64,000 bases of DNA. Source: Nocardiopsis algeriensis. Its GTDB lineage: Bacteria > Actinomycetota > Actinomycetes > Streptosporangiales > Streptosporangiaceae. The stretch covers positions 39,031 to 103,030 of the forward strand of contig NZ_JACHJO010000013.1 of NCBI RefSeq assembly GCF_014203695.1, read 5' to 3'. The translations under genes and the position numbers were made by a program. The stretch's first letter is position 1. Every line of letters begins with the position of its first letter. Shown in pieces: positions 9,093-17,529 of the stretch. A model generated the notes under the pieces. That model was given only the letters and a program-made list of their open reading frames with translations. It was not told the DNA's origin and ran no database searches.

Positions 9093-9763
9093 CGGACCAC
9101 CGCCACGCGCTTGGACAGCCAGTTGAAGAAGTAACCGGTCGGCAGGATCAGGATCAGGAAGCCCAGGGCGAAGCCGACGAAGGTCGGCAGGACCGGTGCG
9201 ACGCCCTGGTCGAACATGAGCTTCATCTCCCGGGACGCCTCCTGGACGCCCAGCCCCGCGACGGAGGCGACGGTGGTGTTCTTGGTGAGTGCGATGAGCA
9301 CGCTGCCGAGAGGCCCGACGACGGTGCGCAGGGCCTGGGGGAGGACGATCAGCCGCAGGTTCTGGGTGAAGGTCAGCCCGAGGGAGCGCGCGGCCTCGAC
9401 CTGGCCGAGGGGGATGGTGTTGATGCCGGCGCGCAGGGACTCGGACACGAAGCAGGCGGTGTAGGCGGACAGGCCGATGACCGCCCACCAGAACACGTCC
9501 CACTGGACGCTGTCGGCCAGTGCCACGCCGAGGGCGCTGTTGAGGCCCAGGCCGCAGAAGAGCAGGACGAGGGTCAGCGGCGTGCTCCTGATGCCCTCCA
9601 CGTAGACGGTGGCGATACCGCGCAGCAGCGGGACGGGGGAGGCCCGCATGGCGGTGAGGAGGATGCCGAGCACGAAGGACAGGAGCGCGCTGATGAGGGT
9701 GAGCCGGACGGTCCATGAGAAACCGTCGACAACCCTGTCGATATTGCTGAGAAAGGCTTCCAT
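9089..9763 (-). CDS. gluC: Glutamate-type amino-acid ABC transporter permease
   Basis: A 224-residue permease, the partner of gluD. It has five predicted membrane helices, beginning with TVRLTLISALLSFVLGILLTAM, and the ATPase-docking loop GQVEAARSLGLTFTQNLRLIVLPQALR. The length is normal for the HisMQ family. It is separated from the upstream binding-protein gene by 75 bp holding a strong hairpin and overlaps gluD by 4 nt. Confidence 0.9.
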   Translation of the reverse strand: MEAFLSNIDRVVDGFSWTVRLTLISALLSFVLGILLTAMRASPVPLLRGIATVYVEGIRSTPLTLVLLFCGLGLNSALGVALADSVQWDVFWWAVIGLSAYTACFVSESLRAGINTIPLGQVEAARSLGLTFTQNLRLIVLPQALRTVVGPLGSVLIALTKNTTVASVAGLGVQEASREMKLMFDQGVAPVLPTFVGFALGFLILILPTGYFFNWLSKRVAVVR

Positions 9764-9781
9764 GGGTCCCAGCTGGTCAGG

Positions 9782-9817
9782 CGCCGGGAGGCGGGGCCGG
9801 AGCCCCGCCTCCCGGCG
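9782..9817 (-). terminator. Intra-operon hairpin between gluB and gluC
   Basis: A perfect 16-bp stem (CGCCGGGAGGCGGGGC and complement) closed by a CGGA tetraloop, starting 22 nt after the gluB stop. By analogy with other binding-protein operons it should stall RNA decay and part of transcription, so that gluB is made in excess over the permeases. Confidence 0.7.
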
Positions 9818-9838
9818 TGCGGTCGGTGGAGGAGGGGG

Positions 9839-10672
9839 CTACTCGCAGGTGTCGAACTCGGGAGCGCTCTCCTGGTAGGCGAAGTCGGTCTCGCCGAAGT
9901 GGGCCTCGAGGAACTCCACGGTCTTGCCCTCGTCCCACATCTTGGTGATGGCGGCGTTGACCTCCTCGCAGCGCTCGGTCGAGCCCTCGGGCAGGCCGAC
10001 GCCCAGGCGCTCCTCGCCGAAGGCGTTGTTGACCATCCGGTAGTCGTCCGGGTTCTGCGCGGCGAAGCCCGCGAGGATGATGTTGTCGGTGGTCACGGCG
10101 TCGACGGTGCCGTCGGTGAGCAGCTGCAGGCACTCGGAGTAGTTGCCGGCCTCGCGCAGCTCGGCGTCGATCTCCATGTCCTCGACGATGTTGTGCGCCG
10201 AGCGCGAGCCCGAGGCCGAGCACAGGACCTTGTCGGCCAGGTCGTCGGGGGCGCCGATCTCCTCGTCGCCCGCCTGGGTGAGGATGTCCTGCTGGGCGAC
10301 GTAGTAGGGGCCGGCGAAGTCGACGACCTGGCGGCGCTCGTCGGTGATCGAGTAGGTGGCGACGATCATGTCGACGGTGCCCTGCTGGAGGAACGCCTCG
10401 CGGTTGGCCGAGGCGGCCTCCTTCCACTCGATCTGGTCGGGGGAGTAGCCGAGCTCGCCGGCGATGTAGGTGGCGACGTCGACGTCGAAGCCGACGGGGG
10501 CGTCGCCCTCGAGGAGGCCGATGCCGGGCTGGTCGTACTTGACGCCGATGACGATGCCGTCGCCGCCGCCCTCTCCGCCGTCACCCCCGACGTCGGCGGT
10601 GCCGCAGGCGGTGAGGGCGAGGGCGAGGGCTGCTGCGCTGCCCAGAGCTGTGCTGACACGACGAGATCGCAT
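9839..10672 (-). CDS. gluB: Glutamate-binding lipoprotein of ABC transporter
   Basis: A 277-residue family-3 solute-binding protein. The signal peptide ends at the lipobox LTAC (about residues 20-23), followed by a short Gly/Asp linker, so it is a membrane-anchored lipoprotein. The amino-acid-binding fold is clear: IVIGVKYDQPGIG, GFDVDVATYIAGELG, ANREAFLQQGTVDMIVATYSITDERRQVVDFAGPYY, and DAVTTDNIIL. The start ATG 10672 has GGAGG-type sequence upstream (AGGTACCTCCC on the coding strand). It lies between the ATPase gene (47 bp upstream) and the permeases, so this is a complete ABC importer. Confidence 0.92.
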   Translation of the reverse strand: MRSRRVSTALGSAAALALALTACGTADVGGDGGEGGGDGIVIGVKYDQPGIGLLEGDAPVGFDVDVATYIAGELGYSPDQIEWKEAASANREAFLQQGTVDMIVATYSITDERRQVVDFAGPYYVAQQDILTQAGDEEIGAPDDLADKVLCSASGSRSAHNIVEDMEIDAELREAGNYSECLQLLTDGTVDAVTTDNIILAGFAAQNPDDYRMVNNAFGEERLGVGLPEGSTERCEEVNAAITKMWDEGKTVEFLEAHFGETDFAYQESAPEFDTCE

Positions 10673-10719
10673 GGGAGGTACCTCTTCTTCCTTCTTGGTT
10701 CGTGCGGGGAACGCTGTGC

Positions 10720-11463
<744 letters not shown>

Positions 11464-11532
11464 GTTGGGAACTTAATGGGTTCGCGTTGCCCTGTCATCA
11501 CGAAGGCGGGGGCGCCGCCCGGAGTAGCGCAC

Positions 11533-11561
11533 TTGTTACGATGCAAAATGCAAATTGTTAC
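11533..11561. promoter_or_regulatory. Direct-repeat element in the gluA-miaB intergenic region
   Basis: The 308-bp space between gluA and miaB contains an AT-rich patch with TTGTTAC at 11533-11539 and 11555-11561 (22-bp period) enclosing ATGCAAAATGCAAA, which repeats TGCAAA. Two copies two helical turns apart suggest a dimeric regulator of the glu operon. No named regulator can be assigned. Confidence 0.4.
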
Positions 11562-11634
11562 TGATCCAGAGGGTTAAATCAGCGTTTGTCCTGGAATGTG
11601 CCGGTTTCGTGCTCAAATATCTTGCACGATCCGT

Positions 11635-11662
11635 GACACAGAGTAGTGATTCTCTCTGTGTC
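11635..11662. promoter_or_regulatory. Inverted repeat upstream of miaB
   Basis: A perfect 9-bp inverted repeat GACACAGAG/CTCTGTGTC with a 10-nt centre, between the glu promoter patch and miaB. It could be an operator or a small hairpin in the miaB leader; the rest of the gap shows nothing recognisable. Confidence 0.35.
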
Positions 11663-11771
11663 GACCCGCTCTCCCCGCCTCGGGACGGCCGCCTGGGCGC
11701 GGGCGGCGGAAGGCCGCGGGGCGGGACGCCGCGCGAGCGGCGCGGTCCGCGGCACCCGTTAGCCTGGTCGG

Positions 11772-13259
11772 GTGAGCCAGAGTCGTACCTACCAAGTGCG
11801 GACCTACGGCTGCCAGATGAACGTCCACGACTCCGAGCGCCTCTCCGGTCTGCTGGAGGACGCTGGGTACGCGCGCGCAGCCGAGGAAACCACCGCCGAC
11901 ATCGTCGTCTTCAACACCTGCGCGGTGCGTGAGAACGCGGACAACCGCCTCTACGGCAACCTCGGGCACCTGCGCCCGGTCAAGGACGCCAACCCGGGGA
12001 TGCAGATCGCCGTGGGCGGCTGCCTGGCGCAGAAGGACCGGGGGGAGATCGTCCGCCGGGCGCCCTGGGTGGACGTGGTGTTCGGGACCCACAACATCGG
12101 TTCCCTGCCCGCCCTCCTGGAGCGCGCCCGCGTCCGGCGCGAGGCCCAGGTCGAGATCGCCGAGTCCCTGGAGCACTTCCCCTCCACCCTGCCCAGCCGC
12201 CGCGAGTCCGCCTACGCGGCATGGGTGTCGATCTCGGTGGGGTGCAACAACACGTGCACCTTCTGCATCGTCCCGGCACTGCGCGGCAAGGAGCAGGACC
12301 GCCGCCCCGGCGACGTGCTCGCCGAGGTGCGCGCGCTGGTCGCCGAGGGCGTCAGCGAGATCACCCTGCTCGGCCAGAACGTCAATGCCTACGGCAGCGG
12401 GTTCGGCGACCGGAAGGCCTTCTCCAAGCTGCTCCGCGCCTGCGGCGACATCGAGGGACTGGAGCGGGTCCGCTTCACCTCGCCGCACCCGCGCGACTTC
12501 ACCGACGACGTCATCGAGGCGATGGCCGAGACCCCCAACGTCATGCCGCAGCTGCACATGCCGCTGCAGTCGGGGTCGAGCAAGGTCCTCAAGGACATGC
12601 GCCGCTCCTACCGGCAGGAGCGCTTCCTGGGCATCGTGGAGAAGGTCCGCGCCGCCCTGCCGCACGCCGCGATCACGACGGACATCATCGTGGGCTTCCC
12701 CGGCGAGACCGAGGAGGACTTCCAGGAGACGCTGCACGTGGTGCGCGAGGCCCGCTTCGCGGCGGCGTTCACCTTCCAGTACTCCAAGCGCCCCGGCACG
12801 CCGGCGGCGACCATGGAGGACCAGGTGCCGCCGGAGGTCGTCAAGGAGCGCTACCAGCGCCTGATCGACCTCCAGGAGCGGATCTCCTGGGAGGAGAACA
12901 CGAAGCTCGTCGGCACCGAGGTGGAGCTGCTGGTGGCCGAGGGCGAGGGCCGCAAGGACGGCGAGCACCGCCGCCTGTCCGGCCGCGCCCCGGACAACCG
13001 GCTCGTGCACTTCGCGGTGGGCGAGGGCGAGGAGCCGCGCCCCGGCGACATGGTGACCGTGGAGGTCACCTACGCCGCGCCGCACCACCTGGTGGCCGAC
13101 TCCGGCGTGCGGAACCTGCGCCGCACCCGCGCCGGCGACGCCTGGGCGGCCCGCAACGGCCTCTCCGGCAAGGAGCAGCCGGGTGTCCTGCTGGGCATGC
13201 CGGGGATCGGCGCCCCCGCCGAGCAGCCCGCCCCGGCGGGCGGTTGCTGCGACACCTGA
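11772..13259 (+). CDS. miaB: tRNA-2-methylthio-N6-dimethylallyladenosine synthase MiaB
   Basis: A 495-residue radical-SAM methylthiotransferase that adds the 2-methylthio group to i6A37 of tRNAs reading UNN codons. The N-terminal UPF0004 domain carries the auxiliary-cluster cysteines in [22 protein letters not shown] and GGCLAQK. The radical-SAM CxxxCxxC is in [22 protein letters not shown] at about residues 157-178. A TRAM domain follows near residues 370-440, and a short cysteine-containing tail ends the protein. The start is GTG 11772. It is convergent with miaA, whose product makes the i6A substrate, so two consecutive steps of one tRNA modification are side by side. Confidence 0.97.
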   Translation: MSQSRTYQVRTYGCQMNVHDSERLSGLLEDAGYARAAEETTADIVVFNTCAVRENADNRLYGNLGHLRPVKDANPGMQIAVGGCLAQKDRGEIVRRAPWVDVVFGTHNIGSLPALLERARVRREAQVEIAESLEHFPSTLPSRRESAYAAWVSISVGCNNTCTFCIVPALRGKEQDRRPGDVLAEVRALVAEGVSEITLLGQNVNAYGSGFGDRKAFSKLLRACGDIEGLERVRFTSPHPRDFTDDVIEAMAETPNVMPQLHMPLQSGSSKVLKDMRRSYRQERFLGIVEKVRAALPHAAITTDIIVGFPGETEEDFQETLHVVREARFAAAFTFQYSKRPGTPAATMEDQVPPEVVKERYQRLIDLQERISWEENTKLVGTEVELLVAEGEGRKDGEHRRLSGRAPDNRLVHFAVGEGEEPRPGDMVTVEVTYAAPHHLVADSGVRNLRRTRAGDAWAARNGLSGKEQPGVLLGMPGIGAPAEQPAPAGGCCDT

Positions 13260-13266
13260 CACGGTC

Positions 13267-13302
13267 CCGGCGGCCCCCGGCGTGAAGCCTGGAGGCCGCC
13301 GG
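13267..13302. terminator. Convergent terminator, miaB / miaA
   Basis: A 9-bp perfect stem CCGGCGGCC/GGCCGCCGG with an 18-nt loop, filling the 51-bp gap between the two convergent genes. Confidence 0.5.
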
Positions 13303-13310
13303 CGCAGGTG

Positions 13311-14303
13311 TCAGCCGCGGTGGAAGGGGATCATGGTCGCCACGTCGACCAGCGTCTCCTCGGGCGCCTCGGAAGCACCGGACAGGGCGGCCTCGACCTG
13401 GCTCAGGGCACGCTCCACCAGGTCGGGGGCGTCGTAGGGCAGCCAGCGTACGCGCGGATCGCGCCGGAACCACGACTCCTGGCGGCGGGCGAAGCGCCGG
13501 GTGGCCTGCGCGGTGGCCGCGCGGGCCTCCTCCTCCGTCATCCGGCCGTCCAGCTGGGCCAGTGCCTGGGAGTAGCCCAGCGCGCGCGAGGCGGTACGGC
13601 CCTCGCGCAGTCCGGCCTCGTCCAGGCGGCGGACCTCCTCCAGCAGGCCGCGGTCCCACATGCGGTCCACCCGGACGTCGATGCGCTCGTCCAGCTCGGG
13701 GCGCGGGGCCCTCAGCCCGATCTGCGTGCACGGGTAGAACGGCGTGTGGTCGGGCAGGTTCGCGGTGAACGGCCGTCCCGTCAGCTCGACGACCTCCAGC
13801 GCCCGCACGATCCGGCGCCCGTTGCCCGGCAGGATCGCGCGCGCCGCCGCGGGATCCACCTCCGCCAGGCGGGCGTGCAGGACACCGGATCCCACCTCGG
13901 CGAGCTCGGCCTCCAGGCGGGCGCGCACCTCCGGGTCGGTGCCGGGGAACTCCAGGTGGTCCAGGACCGCCCGCACGTACAGGCCCGAACCGCCGACCAG
14001 GATCGGCAGGACGTCGCGGTCGGCGCAGTCCTCGACGCGATCGCGGGCCATCGCCTGGTAGCTGGCGACGTCGGCGGGTTCGGAGACCTCCCACACGTCC
14101 AGCAGGTGGTGGGGGACGCCGCGCCGCTCCTGCGGGGAGAGCTTGGCGGTGCCGATGTCCATGCCGCGGTAGAGCTGCATCGAGTCGGCGTTGATCACCT
14201 CGCCGCGCCGCCCCGTGCGTTCCTCCAGTCGCAGGGCCATCTCGACGGCCAGGTCCGACTTGCCCACTGCGGTCGGTCCCACGACCGCGATCACCTTGAT
14301 CAT
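13311..14303 (-). CDS. miaA: tRNA dimethylallyltransferase MiaA
   Basis: A 330-residue enzyme that transfers dimethylallyl from DMAPP to A37 of tRNAs. The P-loop GPTAVGKS is at about residues 9-16, followed by INADSMQLYRGMDIGTAKLSPQER, then GGSGLYVRAVLDHL, and RRFARRQESWFRRDPRVRWL near the C-terminus, all family hallmarks. ATG 14303 is directly preceded by GGAGGG with no spacer; the GTG at codon 4 (14294) has the same GGAGGG at 9 nt and may be the true start. A MITE-like element begins 12 nt upstream of ATG 14303, so the original promoter has been displaced or replaced. Confidence 0.96.
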   Translation of the reverse strand: MIKVIAVVGPTAVGKSDLAVEMALRLEERTGRRGEVINADSMQLYRGMDIGTAKLSPQERRGVPHHLLDVWEVSEPADVASYQAMARDRVEDCADRDVLPILVGGSGLYVRAVLDHLEFPGTDPEVRARLEAELAEVGSGVLHARLAEVDPAAARAILPGNGRRIVRALEVVELTGRPFTANLPDHTPFYPCTQIGLRAPRPELDERIDVRVDRMWDRGLLEEVRRLDEAGLREGRTASRALGYSQALAQLDGRMTEEEARAATAQATRRFARRQESWFRRDPRVRWLPYDAPDLVERALSQVEAALSGASEAPEETLVDVATMIPFHRG

Positions 14304-14315
14304 CCCTCCAGCCTA

Positions 14316-14496
14316 GGCCGTGTTGTGTGGATGCTCTCGCCGCATCGGCGGAGCCGATCCTCCGGCGAACGGCCGGCCAGGCGTTCCGTTGCGAGGCGGG
14401 GAGCGCGGCTCGGCCCGGTCGGCCTCGCAAGCTCTCCGGCGCGGCAAGGGGGCGTCTGGCGGCCGTGCAGCCCGAGATGATCCACACAACAGGGCC
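14316..14496. mobile_element. MITE-like element with 23-bp terminal inverted repeats
   Basis: A 181-bp segment bounded by 14316-14338 (GGCCGTGTTGTGTGGATG and CTCTC) and 14474-14496, which is its reverse complement at 20 of 23 positions. Inside lies a second inverted pair, TTGCGAGGC (14389-14397) and GCCTCGCAA (14422-14430). No coding capacity is present. It looks like a non-autonomous miniature transposable element or the ends of a deleted IS of the IS5-like group; the family assignment is a guess. No clear target duplication is visible. It occupies most of the 362-bp gap between miaA and dapF. Confidence 0.65.
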
Positions 14497-14665
14497 TGGG
14501 TGCAGTGACCATGGAGGTCGGCAACGCCCGCTCCGGCCGGTGCGTGCGGAGAGGGGCGTGCGGACCGCGGCATCTCCCCGACGGCCGCCCGACCCCCGCG
14601 GGACGCCCGGCAGCGGCCCCGCCTTCGGCGCACGGGGCACGGCACCGGCCGGTTAGGCTGACGGC

Positions 14666-15481
14666 ATGCGATTCGCCAAGGGCCACGGAACAGAGAACGA
14701 CTTCGTGATCCTCCCCGACCCCGACGGGGAGCTCGATCTCACGGAGGAGACCGTCCGCCTGCTGTGCGACCGGCGCGCCGGCATCGGCGGGGACGGTGTC
14801 CTGCGGGTGGTGCGCACGCGTGCCCTCGGCGAGGGGCTGGCCCCGTCCGCCCGGACGGCCGAGCGGGCCGAGTGGTTCATGGACTACCGAAACTCCGACG
14901 GCAGCGTCGCGGAGATGTGCGGCAACGGGGTGCGGGTGTTCGCCCGCTACCTGCTGCACGCCGGGTACGTCGAGGGTGACCGCTTCGAGGTGGGGACGCG
15001 CGACGGTGCCAAGCAGGTGACGGTCGAGACCGACGGCGACATCACCGTCGGCATGGGCCTGGTGGAGATGCAGGGCTCCTCCTCGGCCGAGCTCGCCCGG
15101 CAGGTGGTCCACGGGACGCAGATCTCGGTGGGCAACCCCCACCTGGCGTGCGAGGTGCCCGGGCCCGTCTCGGAGGTCGACCTGTCCGTACCGCCGGTGC
15201 TGGACACCGAGGCGTTTCCGGACGGCGCCAACGTGGAGATCTACAACGAGGTCGCGCCGGGTGTGCTGGAGATGCGCGTCCACGAGCGCGGCTCGGGGGA
15301 GACCCGCTCCTGCGGAACGGGCATCGTCGCCGCCGCCGCGGCCGCCACCCCGCCGGGGGAGAACGCCGTCTGGCGGGTGCGCGTGCCCGGTGGCGAGTGC
15401 ACCGTGACCCTGGACGCGGACGGGGTCCGGCTGAGCGGCCCCGCCGTCGTCGTCGCCGAGGGCGAGACCTCCCTGGTCTGA
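14666..15481 (+). CDS. dapF: Diaminopimelate epimerase
   Basis: A 271-residue enzyme converting LL-diaminopimelate to the meso form, the last step before lysine and a precursor of meso-DAP peptidoglycan. The two catalytic cysteines are visible: AEMCGNGVRVFARYLL (about residues 75-90) and ETRSCGTGIVAAAAAA (about 210-225). Other family motifs are KGHGTENDFV at the N-terminus and MDYRNSDGS. The start ATG 14666 is standard for the family. It is monocistronic, with a 13-bp-stem terminator after it. Confidence 0.97.
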   Translation: MRFAKGHGTENDFVILPDPDGELDLTEETVRLLCDRRAGIGGDGVLRVVRTRALGEGLAPSARTAERAEWFMDYRNSDGSVAEMCGNGVRVFARYLLHAGYVEGDRFEVGTRDGAKQVTVETDGDITVGMGLVEMQGSSSAELARQVVHGTQISVGNPHLACEVPGPVSEVDLSVPPVLDTEAFPDGANVEIYNEVAPGVLEMRVHERGSGETRSCGTGIVAAAAAATPPGENAVWRVRVPGGECTVTLDADGVRLSGPAVVVAEGETSLV

Positions 15482-15533
15482 GACGGCGCGGGTGTCCCGT
15501 CCGCTGTGCGGTCCGGGCGCCCCGCGGTACGAC

Positions 15534-15563
15534 GGCGCCCCCTGTCCTCGGACAGGGGGCGCC
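15534..15563. terminator. Convergent terminator, dapF / aceB
   Basis: A perfect 13-bp stem (GGCGCCCCCTGTC and complement) with a CTCG tetraloop between the dapF and aceB stops. Confidence 0.8.
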
Positions 15564-15581
15564 GCTGCGGTTCCGCGGGGG

Positions 15582-17186
15582 CTACGGCATGCGCTCGTAG
15601 GCCGGCAGGGTGAGGAAGTCGACGTACTCGTCGGCGAGCGCGACCTCGGAGAACAGCTCCTTGGCCTGCTGGTAGAGGGCCTCGTCGAAGGCCTCGCCGA
15701 GGGTCTCGCGGATGGTGGCGAGCTCCTCGTCGATGACCTCGCGGACCAGCTCGGCGGTGACCTTCGGGCCGTCGTCGAGGGTGACGTCGTTGTGCAGCCA
15801 CTGCCAGATCTGCGAGCGGGAGATCTCGGCGGTCGCGGCGTCCTCCATCAGGTTGTGGATGGCCACCGCGCCGTTGCCGCCCATCCACGTGGCCAGGTAC
15901 TGGAGGGCCACGTTGATGTTGTTGCGCAGACCGGTCAGGGTGACGCCGCCCGGGGTCTTGTCGACCGCGAGCAGGTCGGCGGCCGAGACCTCGACCTCGG
16001 GGCGCTGCTTGTCGATCTGGTTCGGGCGCTCGCCCAGGACGCCGTCGAAGATCTCCATGGCGACCGGGACCAGGTCGGGGTGGGCCACCCAGGAGCCGTC
16101 GAAGCCGTCGCCGGACTCACGGGACTTGTCGTCGCGGACCTTGGCGAAGGCGGTCCTGTTGACCTCCTCGTCCCTGCGCGAGGGGATGAACGCGGCCATG
16201 CCGCCGATGGCGTGGGCGCCGCGCTTGTGGCAGGTCTTGACCAGGAGCTCGGTGTAGGCGCGCATCATCGGGGCGGTCATCGTGACGGCGTTGCGCTCGG
16301 GCAGCAGGAACTGGCGGCCGCGGGTGCGGTGCGTCTTGATGATGCTGAACAGGTAGTCCCAGCGGCCGGCGTTGAGGCCCGCCGAGTGCTCGCGCAGCTC
16401 GTAGAGGATCTCCTCCATCTCGAACGCGGCCGGGATGGTCTCGATCAGGCAGGTGGCGCGGATGGTGCCGCGCGGGATGCCGAGGCGCTCCTGGGCCGTC
16501 ACGAAGATGTCGTTCCAGAGGCGGGCCTCCAGGTGGCTCTGCATCTTCGGCAGGTAGAAGTAAGGGCCCCGGCCCTTGTCGATCTGGCGCTGGGCGCAGT
16601 GGAAGAAGTAGAGCGCGAAGTCGACGATGCCGCCGCTGGTGCGCCGGCCGTCGACGAGGATGTGCTTCTCGTCCAGGTGCCAGCCCCGCGGGCGCACGAC
16701 GATGGTGGCCAGCTCCTCGTCGTCCTTGAGGGCGTAGGTCTTGCCCTGGGGCGAGGTGAAGTCGATGGTGCGGTCGAGGGCGTCGCGCAGGTTGAGCTGC
16801 CCGCCGATCATGTTCTCCCACAGCGGGGTGTTGGCGTCCTCGAAGTCGGCCAGCCACACCTTGGCGCCGGAGTTGAGCGCGTTGATGGTCATCTTGCGGT
16901 CGGTGGGACCGGTGATCTCCACGCGCCGGTCGGTGATGCCGGGTGCCGGCGGGGCGACCTTCCAGCTATCGTCCTCGCGGATGTGCTTGGTCTCGGGGAG
17001 GAAGTCGAGGTCGGCGCCGGCCGAGATCTGCTCCTGGCGGGTCCTGCGGGCGGCGAGGAGCTCCTGGCGCCGGTCCTCGAAGGCCCGGTGCAGCTCGGCG
17101 ACGAGGGCGAGGGCCTCGTCGGTGAGGATCTCGTCGAACCGTTCGTGGAGGGGGCCGGTGATCTCGACCCCGTTGGTGGCGCCCAT
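15582..17186 (-). CDS. aceB: Malate synthase A
   Basis: A 534-residue malate synthase, which condenses glyoxylate with acetyl-CoA to malate. Family landmarks in order: LDFLPETKHIREDDSWKVAPPAPG, NALNSGAKVWLADFEDANTPLWEN, RPRGWHLDEKHI, GPYFYLPKMQSHLEARLWND, GTIRATCLIETIPAAFEMEEILYELREHSAGLNAGRWDY (with the metal-binding Glu), and HAIGGMAAFIP. The start ATG 17186 has GGAAGG 6 nt upstream. In streptomycetes malate synthase serves glyoxylate from allantoin/purine breakdown and acetate and is repressed by the IclR protein AllR; two candidate boxes overlap or precede its ribosome site here, and a matching regulator is encoded at 52991. No isocitrate lyase gene is nearby. Confidence 0.97.
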   Translation of the reverse strand: MGATNGVEITGPLHERFDEILTDEALALVAELHRAFEDRRQELLAARRTRQEQISAGADLDFLPETKHIREDDSWKVAPPAPGITDRRVEITGPTDRKMTINALNSGAKVWLADFEDANTPLWENMIGGQLNLRDALDRTIDFTSPQGKTYALKDDEELATIVVRPRGWHLDEKHILVDGRRTSGGIVDFALYFFHCAQRQIDKGRGPYFYLPKMQSHLEARLWNDIFVTAQERLGIPRGTIRATCLIETIPAAFEMEEILYELREHSAGLNAGRWDYLFSIIKTHRTRGRQFLLPERNAVTMTAPMMRAYTELLVKTCHKRGAHAIGGMAAFIPSRRDEEVNRTAFAKVRDDKSRESGDGFDGSWVAHPDLVPVAMEIFDGVLGERPNQIDKQRPEVEVSAADLLAVDKTPGGVTLTGLRNNINVALQYLATWMGGNGAVAIHNLMEDAATAEISRSQIWQWLHNDVTLDDGPKVTAELVREVIDEELATIRETLGEAFDEALYQQAKELFSEVALADEYVDFLTLPAYERMP

Positions 17187-17194
17187 GGCAAACC

Positions 17195-17229
17195 TTCCGC
17201 AATACGAAATAAGCTTCTGGTATGTGGAA
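17195..17229 (-). promoter_or_regulatory. Two tandem 15-bp boxes before aceB (candidate AllR/IclR operator)
   Basis: TTCCGCAATACGAAA (17195-17209) and TTCTGGTATGTGGAA (17215-17229) are imperfect palindromes whose starts are 20 bp apart. The first touches the aceB ribosome site. A third member of the set, TTTTGCGATGTGAAA, lies before the IclR gene at 53814-53828. The shared pattern is TTYYGnnATRYGRAA. The repressor identity is inferred. Confidence 0.55.
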
Positions 17230-17316
17230 TATGAAGGTACCGCTGCGGGTGGGCGGGGTCAACGGCGACCCCACCTCGGACAACACCGAATTTTTCAGGT
17301 CCGGAAAAGCATCTCA

Positions 17317-17334
17317 AAGTTCTCGGGAGAACTT
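17317..17334. promoter_or_regulatory. Palindrome in the aceB-hflX intergenic region
   Basis: AAGTTCTCGGGAGAACTT is an 8-bp perfect inverted repeat with a GG centre, in an AT-richer patch about 130 bp upstream of aceB and 195 bp upstream of hflX. It fits an operator better than a terminator because it lies between divergent promoters. The rest of this 343-bp gap holds only the aceB boxes and the hflX ribosome site. Confidence 0.4.
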
Positions 17335-17529
17335 CAGGTGTTCTTTGCCGTCTGCGTTCCTCCGCCGGTCCGGAGCGGGACCCGCGGGGCCCGGTGGCAC
17401 GCCGCGCGCGGCCTGCGATAATTCAGGTGCCCCCGAGGCGGTCACGTGTCACTATCGACGCGAGACGCCGCGGCCTCGCAGCCGCGGGAAGAATCGCGGC
17501 GGTGGGCGCGTTGACCCAGCTGGAGGGAT

